A stretch of 34,383 nt of DNA from Chloroflexota bacterium. GTDB lineage: Bacteria > Chloroflexota > Anaerolineae > Anaerolineales > UBA11579. Location of the stretch: contig VRUJ01000029.1 in the NCBI GenBank assembly GCA_019456165.1, positions 1 to 34,383 of the forward strand. Reading direction: 5' to 3'. A model generated the notes under the pieces. The model did no database searches. It was not told where the DNA came from and saw only the letters and a program-made list of their open reading frames with translations. Positions 7,912 through 15,966 of this stretch are shown one piece after another. The translations under genes and the position numbers were made by a program. Each line of letters starts with the position of its first letter. Positions within the stretch are counted from its first letter, which is position 1.

Positions 7912-8844
7912 TTACGCGTCTTGCGGGACGAGTACTTCTAAGGCATTCGGCAGCATTTCTATCTTCAGTTGGCGGATATCAGTGGCAAAACCAGCAAACA
8001 CCTCACCGTCCACGTGCAGGTAAAGGGAACGGTTTGAAGATATTTCCATTTTCTTTAGTATTCCCATTTCGATTGACTTGAACTTACCGTGTGTGCCACG
8101 CATAAATTCGGGGACCAGGCGGAACATCATCAGGCGGGATATTTTCTTGACTGCGGTGTAATTGAAAATGCCGTCATCATTCTTGGCGGAAGGTGCAGTT
8201 ATGAAGCCTCCGCCCTCGCGCGGCCCATTGCACACCGCCAGCATCATCAGTTCGTCCTCCCAGCTTTTTTCTTCGGTTGTGATCTTCATCTTCAAGACAT
8301 CGTAATTCTTAATAATTGTTTGCAGAACGGCCACGAAGTACATTAAAAAGCCGCGTAAGATTGGCATGCTGTGTGAATAAATCGTCACCGCACCGCCGAA
8401 ACCGATGCTCAAGCTGTTATCCCAATACTCGAGCCGGCCATGTTCGTCTTCGATAGTGCCGATATCAATGCGCTTGGTTTTTCCATTCAGGATGTGTTTA
8501 AGAGCTTGTTCGCGGTTTTCGGGCATACCCAAAGCATGCGCGAAGTCGTTGCCTGATCCCATGGGTACCACACCGAATTTGGGGCGTTTTTCTTTAGGTA
8601 CCTGCATTAACCCATTGATCACCTCGTGGGCGGTGCCGTCACCCCCAATTGCAATTACTATATCGTATCCATCTTCAGCAGCTTGACGGGCCAACTCGAT
8701 GGCGTGGGTTGGGTACACCGTGCCTGCCCAATCAGCATTGCCGTGCCCCTCGATCAATGGGCGTAGGTCAGAGGCCTGACGCCAGGCTTTGCCCATATCC
8801 GCATTGGGATTGATGATCAGTTTGATGCGCGCTTTGTCTGCCAT
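7912..8844 (-). CDS. diacylglycerol-kinase-family lipid kinase (YegS/BmrU-like)
   Basis: Cytosolic or membrane-associated kinase that phosphorylates a lipid hydroxyl with ATP; the lipid is not identifiable here. The N-terminal DAGK catalytic domain starts IKLIINPNAD and contains the nucleotide-binding motif GGDGT at residues 67-71, followed by VVPMGSGNDFAHALGMP, the family's second conserved block. The C-terminal beta-rich half contains LHVDGEVF, the usual conserved Asp-Gly-Glu near the end. 310 residues is standard. The start is supported by GGAGGAG seven bases before the ATG. It probably heads the run kinase, helicase-associated protein, MFS transporter. Confidence 0.85.
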   Translation of the reverse strand: MADKARIKLIINPNADMGKAWRQASDLRPLIEGHGNADWAGTVYPTHAIELARQAAEDGYDIVIAIGGDGTAHEVINGLMQVPKEKRPKFGVVPMGSGNDFAHALGMPENREQALKHILNGKTKRIDIGTIEDEHGRLEYWDNSLSIGFGGAVTIYSHSMPILRGFLMYFVAVLQTIIKNYDVLKMKITTEEKSWEDELMMLAVCNGPREGGGFITAPSAKNDDGIFNYTAVKKISRLMMFRLVPEFMRGTHGKFKSIEMGILKKMEISSNRSLYLHVDGEVFAGFATDIRQLKIEMLPNALEVLVPQDA

Positions 8845-8881
8845 GGGAATACTCCTCCTCGGATTGGTTAATATGGAGGAA

Positions 8882-9445
8882 TTATAGTCTTAAATGGCTC
8901 AAATATACAATCTCCCCATCTACTTTGTCCCCATCAATATGCAGAAATCCTAAACTTGGAGGCAGGTCACGCGGAAATTGGCGGTTTGCTGAGCCGGGAT
9001 TGAAGATCAGTTTACCTTCTAAGCGGTTGTTCATGGGGGCGTGGTTATGTCCAAAGACCACGACGTCCAGGGCATTTGGTAGCATGGCGATTGCGCGGTG
9101 CATGAAAAAAGTAAAATTTTGTGGGCCTTTGAAGATATATTCGAATTTGTCCATCATGTATCTTCTCAAACCGCCGTGGCCGTGGGTTAGGCCGAGAGTG
9201 ATGCTTTCGAATGTTAGTAAACGCGTTAGAGGAAGGTTATCAAACCCGAACCAATCACGGTTACCGCGTACTGCGGATACCGGAGCGATCTTTTCAAGCT
9301 GTTTGAGTATTTTAGGTACACTGATATCCCCAGCATGCAAAATGTGATTTACGCCCGCCTGTTGGAATGTAGGCAAAACGTCGGGGTGCAGCGTTTTTGT
9401 CCGGTCTGGAATGTGGGTATCCGCGATCACGCCAATTGTGAGCAT
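8882..9445 (-). CDS. YfcE/MJ0936-family metallophosphoesterase
   Basis: A compact 187-residue phosphodiesterase of the calcineurin-like superfamily with two metal ions. All five family blocks are visible: DTH (D9, H11), HAGD (H37, D40), RGNRD, THGHG and GHNH, followed by NPGS. Relatives hydrolyse model phosphodiesters; the natural substrate is unknown. The open frame extends three codons upstream to a TTG, but I choose the ATG at 9445 because MLTIGVIADTH aligns with the usual family N-terminus. No Shine-Dalgarno site precedes it. A TATACT box ends only 8 bases before the ATG, so a leaderless message is possible. A 37-base gap separates it from the lipid kinase downstream. Confidence 0.88.
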   Translation of the reverse strand: MLTIGVIADTHIPDRTKTLHPDVLPTFQQAGVNHILHAGDISVPKILKQLEKIAPVSAVRGNRDWFGFDNLPLTRLLTFESITLGLTHGHGGLRRYMMDKFEYIFKGPQNFTFFMHRAIAMLPNALDVVVFGHNHAPMNNRLEGKLIFNPGSANRQFPRDLPPSLGFLHIDGDKVDGEIVYLSHLRL

Positions 9446-9520
9446 AGAAGGCAAGTATACTTTATTTTGCTGTAGAATGTTTAGCTGTAGAGTTTTATAG
9501 AATTTATTAGGTTGGTGTCT

Positions 9521-9553
9521 AACCCCAAAGGGTTTTCAAAACGCTTTAGGGTT
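9521..9553. repeat. palindromic element AACCCCAAAG...CTTTAGGGTT
   Basis: Ten-base arms (9521-9530 and 9544-9553) pair completely, with one G-U in RNA, around a 13-base loop. The element lies between the Eis-like gene and the phosphoesterase. It lacks a T tract in either direction, so it looks more like a REP/MITE-type dispersed palindrome than a terminator. Confidence 0.55.
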
Positions 9554-9595
9554 GATCTAAGATTACCAAAGTATCACCATCACCACTCCCAGAGT

Positions 9596-10936
9596 TTAGC
9601 TTACCGGCCACACATCTGAAGATTGTTTAGGGAACAAGCTCTTAAGCAGCGCCCTGGTTCCTAATGGCGACTCATTGCAAAAGCAGTCGGGGAAAGCGGC
9701 GCTTAATTCGTCCATATCCCGAAATCCAAAGAGTAGCTGTAAGAAGGTAAGATTGGGGAAGAAAGCCATGCCGTCCTCAGGATCTTTGGGCTGCCAGGGT
9801 TCAACATCTTTAAGACTCCCATTATCAAAAACCAGCTTAACGCCATCTTTGTAGAAACTTAGGTTAAGTTCACCATTGTGCCCAACGTGGGGAGATTCTG
9901 CCAGCCGTTCTTCTAGTACAGGTTTAATGTGTCGAAGGAAACCGTGTAGATCAGAGACACGCAAGTACCAGGCATAAGGTTTGCGGATCTCAGGGAACAG
10001 TTCGGGGGCCGCGCGATATGCAGGATGTTCTTCTCCAAGTTTTATGTGAAGACCTTGGAAAGATGCATTTTCGTCCTTTTTGGCATATTTTTCTGCGGTA
10101 GTTTGCAGGTAGCGCAGCACGCAGGGAATGACGGATAACCATGAAACGCCTGATTTTAGCTCAAATCTAGATAATCGCAGACGCCCTCCCCATATCTCTC
10201 CCGGGTGGGCGATAAACCCAAGCGCATGGCCGTCTGCTGATTCTATTATGCGCAGCTTCAAGGCATTATCGTTTTTATCACTGCGGCCATGCAGTTCATA
10301 ATTCCAGAGGTCTTCATCGCGCAGGCAAGCGATCAGGTCGCGCTGGATAGTCTGCTCATAAATCTGGGAGATGAAATCTAAGTCGCTATCTTTCGCGGGT
10401 CGAATAAGAAAGGGTTCTGCTTCATCCTTCTTTAATTTTGGGATGTTGGCCGGGTAACTCCGGCGCCCTCCGCCTAAGTTGAGCGCCATTTCGTAGCCAA
10501 ACATGCGGTAATACCAGGGAATGCCGGTGATAACTTGCAATAAGTGGCCGCGTTGGGCGCTCCATTGGTGGACCACATCCATTTGAGCGCGCACTAACCC
10601 GCGGCGGCGGTAGTCTGGGTGGGTGCCTATTACTTCTGGGCGGCCAACCCCAAATTCGATACCCGCGTAAGACCAGGTCTGGGGGATCAAGTTGAGGGAT
10701 GAAACTATCTTTCGAGATTTTGTGTCTTCGACGATGGTGAAATCCTCGACTTTAAATGTGGGGTGCGGTCGGGTTATTAAATCCCTTGTCCAGGCGGCGA
10801 CGTTTTCAGCAAAATCCTCACCCGGATCTGCGTGGATCTCCCCGTTGAACTTGCTCAATGCTTCGCTGTCCTCCATGTTTGCATGGCGCAGCAATAGGCC
10901 TTCACCTAAATCTCGGATGATGATTTTCTTATCCAT
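9596..10936 (-). CDS. Eis-like GNAT N-acetyltransferase
   Basis: 446 residues, about the length of the Eis type (two GNAT folds plus a C-terminal sterol-carrier-like domain). The active N-terminal GNAT domain carries the acetyl-CoA motif A, GTHPDYRRRGLV (residues 104-115), followed by QMDVVHQW and the substrate-side segment GIPWYYRMFGYE. The second GNAT-like half (about 180-320) has no clear acetyl-CoA motif. The C-terminal part (about 345-446) could be the SCP2-like domain. Eis enzymes acetylate amines, including aminoglycosides; the substrate here is unknown. It follows the HEAT gene by 32 bases on the same strand. A second acetyltransferase lies two genes upstream. Confidence 0.75.
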   Translation of the reverse strand: MDKKIIIRDLGEGLLLRHANMEDSEALSKFNGEIHADPGEDFAENVAAWTRDLITRPHPTFKVEDFTIVEDTKSRKIVSSLNLIPQTWSYAGIEFGVGRPEVIGTHPDYRRRGLVRAQMDVVHQWSAQRGHLLQVITGIPWYYRMFGYEMALNLGGGRRSYPANIPKLKKDEAEPFLIRPAKDSDLDFISQIYEQTIQRDLIACLRDEDLWNYELHGRSDKNDNALKLRIIESADGHALGFIAHPGEIWGGRLRLSRFELKSGVSWLSVIPCVLRYLQTTAEKYAKKDENASFQGLHIKLGEEHPAYRAAPELFPEIRKPYAWYLRVSDLHGFLRHIKPVLEERLAESPHVGHNGELNLSFYKDGVKLVFDNGSLKDVEPWQPKDPEDGMAFFPNLTFLQLLFGFRDMDELSAAFPDCFCNESPLGTRALLKSLFPKQSSDVWPVS

Positions 10937-10968
10937 TAATTTTTAACTGTTCTCAAAATAGGTTTTTC

Positions 10969-11844
10969 TCAAGTTATTTTTACAAATGCCTGGAGATTGG
11001 AGCTGGCGTCTTGGCCCCATTTTATTAACGCACTCCGGACGGCTTTTTCAGCGCCATGTCGTTCGAGAGCCTGAAGGGCGTTGCTGATTTGTTTGTTTGG
11101 TCCAATATGGGAAGCCAGCGTGCGTAAAATATTTAATGCTTTCTCCGCCCTCTTACTCGCCCAAGAGCCTGAGAGCGTTCGAGCGATCACCCAGATGTTA
11201 GGTTGAGCCTTGTTTGCCCAAGAGGATAATAATTCCAGGATTTGGTCAGCTAAATCCGCTTGTGCTATTGTGATAAGGGAATTGACTAGCGCGGCACGCA
11301 CGTCTGGATCTGAGGATTTTGTCAGCGGGGGGAGCATATCCAGAACCGGGCTGCTGTGAGTATTCAAAAGTGAGGGCAGCAGTTTTATTGCTACCTGCTG
11401 CAAACGCGGAGAATCAGCGCCGATCCAAACATTTACTAATTCAAAGAGCAGTTGGCGCTGTTCTTGGCTGCCTTCAGCCAATCCTAGAACAAGAGCATCC
11501 CGTACCTCAATTCGAGTATCGTTCCCTAAGTGTCTCAGGTCTTCTAAAGTGATGCCTGATTGGCGAAAATAGCGCAGCCCGAATACGGCCCCAGCTAGAG
11601 CGCGTAATCCTGCCAAAGGATCTTTTGCCAGGGGACGCAGATGAGCTGCCTGCAGGCGAGGGTGTGCTAATGCCTGCGCCATTGGCAGAATCGCTTGGGA
11701 TAAGAAATTGGCTTGCATGGGGCGGTTTCCAGAAACCTGTGGTAAAGCGCGCACGCCATCCAGCGCGGTTTGTATTGTTTCGGGGTGCCCTATCCGGGCA
11801 GCGCCTTTTAGGTCGGTAATCAATTCGCGGATTTTTGTGTTCAT
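10969..11844 (-). CDS. HEAT-repeat protein
   Basis: A soluble, wholly alpha-helical protein of 291 residues built from repeated helix pairs rich in Leu and Ala. Examples are DTRIEVRDALVLGLAEGS, DSPRLQQVAIKLLPSLL and DPDVRAALVNSLITIA, which have the HEAT consensus D-x-x-V-R-x-A-hydrophobic. HEAT solenoids are protein-interaction scaffolds and no enzymatic motif is present, so no function can be assigned beyond that. Its start at 11844 is the first ATG. The 110-base AT-rich gap before it (to the HAD gene) may hold its promoter, although I cannot identify one with confidence. Confidence 0.65.
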   Translation of the reverse strand: MNTKIRELITDLKGAARIGHPETIQTALDGVRALPQVSGNRPMQANFLSQAILPMAQALAHPRLQAAHLRPLAKDPLAGLRALAGAVFGLRYFRQSGITLEDLRHLGNDTRIEVRDALVLGLAEGSQEQRQLLFELVNVWIGADSPRLQQVAIKLLPSLLNTHSSPVLDMLPPLTKSSDPDVRAALVNSLITIAQADLADQILELLSSWANKAQPNIWVIARTLSGSWASKRAEKALNILRTLASHIGPNKQISNALQALERHGAEKAVRSALIKWGQDASSNLQAFVKIT

Positions 11845-11954
11845 GATTATTAAAGATTCTATAAATTAATGTATATAATCATGTAATAACTAAATAAATT
11901 GCAAAAAATAATACCTTATAATGAGCATAGACTATATTAAACTTTTCTTCATTA

Positions 11955-12566
11955 TCAATCAGTAGCCTGGAGTAATTCTTCCAGGTCATTGCGAGCTTGT
12001 TCCGGGTTTTGGAAGTGAACGGCGTGCATGCCTACATTCCTTGCCCCGGTCACATTGTCTAGAGAATCATCGATAAAGATTGCTTCTTCGGCTATAGAGC
12101 TTGACTGTTCCAAAGCTAACTCGTATATCGCCGGTTCGGGTTTCATCAGGCCAACTTCAGCCGAGATTATCAAGTGGTGGAAGGCGTCATCTATTTTCCA
12201 TTCATCCAGAATGAGTTGGCGCAAATTAGATAGGGCGTTGCTGAGCAAGGCTGTGGTGTAGCTAGTTTTTAGGTTGCGAATGTAATCCATCAAGTCTTTA
12301 TCTAGGCGGTCTCCTGCGAAAAATTGTTTTTCGAGTTCGTGGCTTTCATCAAAGGGCACGCCAAGAGCTTTGCATATGTGCCCCCATTGCTCGTCGTGTG
12401 AGATCTCACCCATTTGGGCACGCGAATCATCACGATCACCGAAGACCAGCCTGCTGAGTTCTTTGCGCTGCATGCCGAAACGTGCAGCCAGTTGGTCGCG
12501 CGGCGCGAAGTCTTCGGTGCGTACCAGCACGCCTCCAAGGTCCCAGATGATTGTGCGAATGCCCAT
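11955..12566 (-). CDS. HAD-superfamily phosphatase (subfamily IA, YihX-like)
   Basis: A 203-residue haloacid-dehalogenase-fold hydrolase. Motif I reads WDLGGVLV: the nucleophile Asp9 is present, while the usual second Asp is Gly, as in YihX-type sugar-phosphate phosphatases and epoxide-hydrolase N-terminal domains. Motif II is LLSNA, motif III the Lys of MKPEPAIYE, and motif IV FIDDSLDN. The cap is a short helical insertion between motifs I and II (about 18-85). It probably hydrolyses a small phosphorylated metabolite; the substrate cannot be told. The start is backed by AAGGAGG upstream of the ATG. Confidence 0.82.
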   Translation of the reverse strand: MGIRTIIWDLGGVLVRTEDFAPRDQLAARFGMQRKELSRLVFGDRDDSRAQMGEISHDEQWGHICKALGVPFDESHELEKQFFAGDRLDKDLMDYIRNLKTSYTTALLSNALSNLRQLILDEWKIDDAFHHLIISAEVGLMKPEPAIYELALEQSSSIAEEAIFIDDSLDNVTGARNVGMHAVHFQNPEQARNDLEELLQATD

Positions 12567-12611
12567 AAAATTTATACCTCCTTGAGGAGTTAATTATATG
12601 CTTATTCTGTT

Positions 12612-12664
12612 CATAATAACCATCGGAATACGCAACAAGTAGACCTCGCTGCTTATTCCGATGG
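12612..12664 (-). terminator. hairpin after the double-GNAT gene
   Basis: Inverted repeat CATCGGAATA...TATTCCGATG (allowing one offset base) with a long inner loop, just downstream of the stop at 12672. The minus-strand tail is only TTATTAT, so termination strength is uncertain. Confidence 0.4.
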
Positions 12665-12671
12665 GTTGGTT

Positions 12672-13700
12672 TTATTCTTCTATTGAAGTAGTGCTGAGGT
12701 CATCACCCTCACGCAAGACTTTCTCGTACCGATTGTACTTGCGGTGAACGTACATACCCGCTTTCTCATATAAACGCAGTGCGCCTGTCAGGTTGAGTGC
12801 ATCCACCCCTAAACCCACCTTGCGCTGGCCTCGCTCCCAAAATTCTCGGAAGCTGTGCTGCAGCAGCGCCAAGGCGATGCCGCGTTTACGCCAAGGGCGG
12901 CGTACTCCGAAGCTCGAAACCCAGCCGACCTCCTTATCCTCGTAGGACCATTTACGGCCTAATGAGACACCTGCGATTTCATCAGCGTCCATTGCCATAA
13001 ACCACAGTTCAGGATCGTAGGTTTCATCATTGGTAAAGTAATGCATGAAGAGTTTGAAACCGGATTCGAATGGTTCCTCAACGTGGCCGAAATGGTCTTT
13101 GAAAGCTTCATCGTCAGCCCTGTAGAACGCTTCCGCATCTTCTTTAGGGTTGTAAGTCCTCACGGTTATGCCCTGCGGCCATTCTGGTTCTGGTGGTTTA
13201 TCATCCATTTCGATACGCATTTGGAATGCGTGGCGAGTCAGGTACATACCGCTGCTTTTTAGTAGGTTTTTGGCGGGTGCATAAGAATCTAGTGCGTTGG
13301 CGACTAGGACGACACGCGCATTATCCGGAACTTTGTCGAAAACCTGACGGGCGCGTGATTCGCCCCATTTCAGTAAGAAACTTCCAATACCAAAACCTTC
13401 AAAATCTGGGTGCACGTTTCCCCAAGCATAGGGTTGCACAGGCACATCCGATACTGCCCAGAGCTGTAAATAACCGATCAACTGGCCTTGGGGTGAAAAC
13501 ACTGCGCGATGGTCGGTTTCCATGTTATACCCCGGAGTCTGCCAATCAAGCGCCATTTCCTTAACGGTGAACTCGGGTTTCCCGATCATATTGATCGAGC
13601 AAACGTTGAACAACTCCACAGTAGCTTCCACGTCCTCCATTTTGGGGGAGCGGTATGTGAAACCTTCTTTGAGTTTGTGTTGTTTTTCTTTAGTAATCAT
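12672..13700 (-). CDS. tandem-GNAT N-acetyltransferase
   Basis: 342 residues with two GNAT folds in series. The first (about 14-160) has the acetyl-CoA motif region NVHPDFEGFGIGSFLLKWGE. The second (about 170-325) has FGVRRPWRKRGIALALLQHS, a textbook R/Q-x-x-G-x-G/A pyrophosphate loop, followed by LGVDALNLTGALRLYEKAGM, the usual GNAT C-terminal block. Related tandem enzymes include mycothiol synthase (MshD), but the sequence gives no clear sign of that activity and I do not claim it. The gene is followed by a hairpin and then the HAD gene on the same strand. Confidence 0.8.
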   Translation of the reverse strand: MITKEKQHKLKEGFTYRSPKMEDVEATVELFNVCSINMIGKPEFTVKEMALDWQTPGYNMETDHRAVFSPQGQLIGYLQLWAVSDVPVQPYAWGNVHPDFEGFGIGSFLLKWGESRARQVFDKVPDNARVVLVANALDSYAPAKNLLKSSGMYLTRHAFQMRIEMDDKPPEPEWPQGITVRTYNPKEDAEAFYRADDEAFKDHFGHVEEPFESGFKLFMHYFTNDETYDPELWFMAMDADEIAGVSLGRKWSYEDKEVGWVSSFGVRRPWRKRGIALALLQHSFREFWERGQRKVGLGVDALNLTGALRLYEKAGMYVHRKYNRYEKVLREGDDLSTTSIEE

Positions 13701-13729
13701 TTTTTCCTCTTTATTCTAACCTTCTTTAA

Positions 13730-13763
13730 GGGTGGAGAGGGGATTTTAACCGCCTCTCCACCC
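13730..13763 (-). terminator. strong hairpin closing the ABC exporter transcript
   Basis: Perfect 11-bp inverted repeat GGGTGGAGAGG/CCTCTCCACCC (13730-13740 and 13753-13763) with a 12-base loop, 25 bases beyond the stop of the 99-residue gene. The following minus-strand bases are TTAAAG, so the T tract is poor. It could act as a processing or stability element as much as a terminator. Confidence 0.55.
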
Positions 13764-13788
13764 ATGGTGATTAGGATGAGTAAGCTGC

Positions 13789-14088
13789 TTAGAAGATCGA
13801 TTTCTTGAAGAATATGGCATCTTCAAGTGCATCGACTGTTCGGTCCTCGTCTTTAGCAGCGGAGACAAGTTGGCTTGTGTGTGGTGTTTTTAGCACACAA
13901 GCCCCTTGCCCGTGCGCAATAGTGTAAACCTGGCTTCGCCTATTTTCATCGTCAGCTTGTAAACTGATTTGCTCTGCTTTAGCCAGAAGTTCTTCCCTGG
14001 ATTTCTCCAAAAGCCGCGCAACCTCTGAACTCGCCAACAACTCGGCGTGCCTAAGTTTTATCAGAGTAAAGATGTTGTTGTAAAACAT
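13789..14088 (-). CDS. hypothetical small protein downstream of the ABC exporter
   Basis: 99 residues, family not recognised. It is mostly helical and polar, with a Leu/Glu/Lys-rich middle (ARLLEKSREELLAKAEQIS) that may form a coiled coil. There is no signal peptide, membrane segment or metal motif. Reality is supported by a good ribosome-binding site (GAGGT six bases before the ATG), by its position 62 bases behind the ABC permease on the same strand without an intervening terminator, and by a strong hairpin after its stop. It may therefore be the third gene of the exporter operon. No function is proposed. Confidence 0.55.
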   Translation of the reverse strand: MFYNNIFTLIKLRHAELLASSEVARLLEKSREELLAKAEQISLQADDENRRSQVYTIAHGQGACVLKTPHTSQLVSAAKDEDRTVDALEDAIFFKKSIF

Positions 14089-14150
14089 GTTGTTACCTCA
14101 AATTATGGTGCTAAGGCGCTCGTGGAAGTAATCACAGCCGGGGTTGCAAA

Positions 14151-14975
14151 TTAGCCGTTGCGAGCAAGCTTTCCTGTTCGCTTTGCGTAGCGTTCTGCTT
14201 GCTCAAAGACCCATAAGCCGATAGGGATAGCAATTACTCCCATGATTAATACCGGCCAAATGAAAGGCCATAAAGCGCCAGTATTTGTACCTTCGAGCAT
14301 AGCTTGACGCACTCCCTCCAGTACGTAAGTTGCGGGACTGATCACAGACAATTTTTGTAAAGCGTCTGGCAGTACGGTTACCGGGTAATACACTCCCGAG
14401 ACCAGCAGCAGGATGGCTATCACGATATGAGTCATCTGTGCGCCGCGCTCAGGAAAGAGCAAGGGCAGCACAGAAGCCATCACGCTGATTCCGATGAAGG
14501 ATATACTTCCAGCGGCCATTACCAGGACACTGCCAACCAGATTTGCCTTACTCAGGTCGATCTCAAAGAGATTCACGGTGACAAACAAGATTATCGCCGT
14601 AAAGATCGTGCCATAGACCACTGCAAATAAAGTCTGCCCGGCCATATGCACCACCCGACGGATAGGAGCCATCAATGTGTACTCGATGGTGCCTTCCCAG
14701 CGCTCGATTTGAATGATCTCCGTGATCCAAATAAAGATCAGGGAGAGATAGCGCCAAACCAATGTGCCGATTACTAAATAGAGAACGAGAAAGCGACCGT
14801 CAACCTCCGCTCCAGCCAGACTTTCCATGCCCAGTCCGATATAACTCACCGATAAGCTGTTGGCAATGGAATAGACCAGCCAGACCAGTTCCCATGCCCA
14901 GTAGCGCTTAACTAGATTGACGTTTCGCTCCATGAAGGCATATGTAGCTTGAATTTGTTGAACAGTTGTAGACAT
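14151..14975 (-). CDS. ABC-2 type exporter permease
   Basis: 274-residue integral membrane subunit with six predicted helices and the ABC-2 layout of DrrB/NodJ-type exporters. The conserved C-terminal region contains SGVYYPVTVLPDALQKLSVISPATYVLEGVRQ, the family's signature before the last helix. It would pair as a homodimer with the ATPase encoded one base upstream and export a lipophilic compound such as a drug, polyketide or lipid; the sequence does not say which. Gene order ATPase then permease with a one-base gap indicates translational coupling. Confidence 0.87.
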   Translation of the reverse strand: MSTTVQQIQATYAFMERNVNLVKRYWAWELVWLVYSIANSLSVSYIGLGMESLAGAEVDGRFLVLYLVIGTLVWRYLSLIFIWITEIIQIERWEGTIEYTLMAPIRRVVHMAGQTLFAVVYGTIFTAIILFVTVNLFEIDLSKANLVGSVLVMAAGSISFIGISVMASVLPLLFPERGAQMTHIVIAILLLVSGVYYPVTVLPDALQKLSVISPATYVLEGVRQAMLEGTNTGALWPFIWPVLIMGVIAIPIGLWVFEQAERYAKRTGKLARNG

Positions 14976-14976
14976 A

Positions 14977-15843
14977 TTAAGCTCCTTCTTTTTCTAATTC
15001 GCCGTTGGTTAATTTTCGCCCGGTAAGATGGATGAACACATCTTCCAAAGTGGGGGGCTTACCATCAACTCCGGGCGCAAGTTCTTTAAGCTTTTCCGGG
15101 GTATCCAGGGCAACAACCTTGCCCTTGTGCAGGATAGCAACACGCTCACACAACACCTCGGCTTCCATCATATCGTGGGTGGTCAGCAAGATCGTGGTTC
15201 CGTCTTGCTCACGTAGCTCTCGAACGACTGCTTGCACCTCACGCTTCGAAACGGGGTCCAATCCAGTGGTCGGCTCGTCTAAAAGCAGGATGCGTGGCCT
15301 GGAGAGCAGGGCTCGGGCGATAGCAACTTTTTGCTGCATACCGCGCGACATTTCTTCCATAGGTCTAAAGATCGAGTTTTCCTCCAAACCCAGACGATTC
15401 AGGATTTCGACAACTTTCTTGCGTGTCTCCTTCCCACCCATCCCGTAAAGTCGGGCACCATAAAGCAGGTTTTCCATTGGGGATAGTTTCTTGAAGAAAC
15501 TGGCCTCAACCGATACCCGGTTGATGAGCCGTTGGACTTTGATAGGCTCCTTTTCGGGATCGTGCCCGAAAACCCGGATACCCCCGCCATCAGGCAGCAG
15601 TAGTGTAGCGATCAAGCGGATGAGGGTTGATTTTCCAGAACCGTTAGGACCCAAGACGCCAAAAATCTCACCCTCCTTTACTTTGAAAGAAACATGATCT
15701 ACAGCTGTAACTAAGCGCCTTCTACCTTTACCATTGGTCTTAGATTTATTAGCATCGCGCTTCAACAGCAGCTTCCACCAGGGAGTTTCGGCCGGTTTAC
15801 CAAATTTCTTATAAACCTTATTTACAATAATTGCATCAGACAT
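14977..15843 (-). CDS. ABC exporter ATP-binding protein (DrrA-like)
   Basis: 288-residue nucleotide-binding subunit. Walker A GPNGSGKST, signature EEMSRGMQQKVAIARA (an MSRGM form of the LSGGQ motif), Walker B ILLLDEPTTGLDP and H-loop TTHDMMEAE are all present. A C-terminal tail of about 40 residues resembles DrrA-type exporters. An unusual insert of about 25 residues rich in K, R and N (KLLLKRDANKSKTNGKGRR) lies before the first strand. The frame is open from a GTG at 15861, but AAGGAG nine bases before the ATG at 15843 decides the start. Expression is probably conditional: a leader ORF and two terminators separate the gene from its promoter. Confidence 0.9.
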   Translation of the reverse strand: MSDAIIVNKVYKKFGKPAETPWWKLLLKRDANKSKTNGKGRRRLVTAVDHVSFKVKEGEIFGVLGPNGSGKSTLIRLIATLLLPDGGGIRVFGHDPEKEPIKVQRLINRVSVEASFFKKLSPMENLLYGARLYGMGGKETRKKVVEILNRLGLEENSIFRPMEEMSRGMQQKVAIARALLSRPRILLLDEPTTGLDPVSKREVQAVVRELREQDGTTILLTTHDMMEAEVLCERVAILHKGKVVALDTPEKLKELAPGVDGKPPTLEDVFIHLTGRKLTNGELEKEGA

Positions 15844-15872
15844 AATTACACACTCCTTCACTCTTCTGATCC

Positions 15873-15908
15873 TAAAACAAAAACGGCTACGGTGGTAACC
15901 CGCAGCCG
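15873..15908 (-). terminator. leader terminator 2
   Basis: CGGCTGCGG/CCGTAGCCG (arms 15908-15900 and 15892-15884 on the minus strand; 9 bp with one G-U) with a seven-base loop, then TTTTTGTTTT. It is a classic intrinsic terminator about 30 bases before the ATPase start codon. Full-length transcription needs read-through or antitermination here. Confidence 0.85.
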
Positions 15909-15928
15909 AGGAAAGAAGAGCTTGGCGT

Positions 15929-15966
15929 AAATAAAAAGGCCACGGGCTTGTAGCGCACCCGTGGCC
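15929..15966 (-). terminator. leader terminator 1
   Basis: GGCCACGGG/CCCGTGGCC (9 perfect pairs, minus-strand arms 15966-15958 and 15946-15938), an 11-base loop and a TTTTTATTT tail. It lies directly after the leader ORF and its pairing elements, 115 bases before the ATPase ATG. The loop contains GTGCGC, complementary to the leader's ribosome-binding region. Confidence 0.87.

Noticed and set aside
15881..15908. GGTGGTAACCCGC on the plus strand looks like a T-box motif (GGTGGTACCGCG).
   Set aside because: It lies on the strand opposite to the only adjacent gene, and is one arm plus loop of the exporter's second terminator. No stem I, specifier loop or aminoacyl-tRNA-related gene is near.
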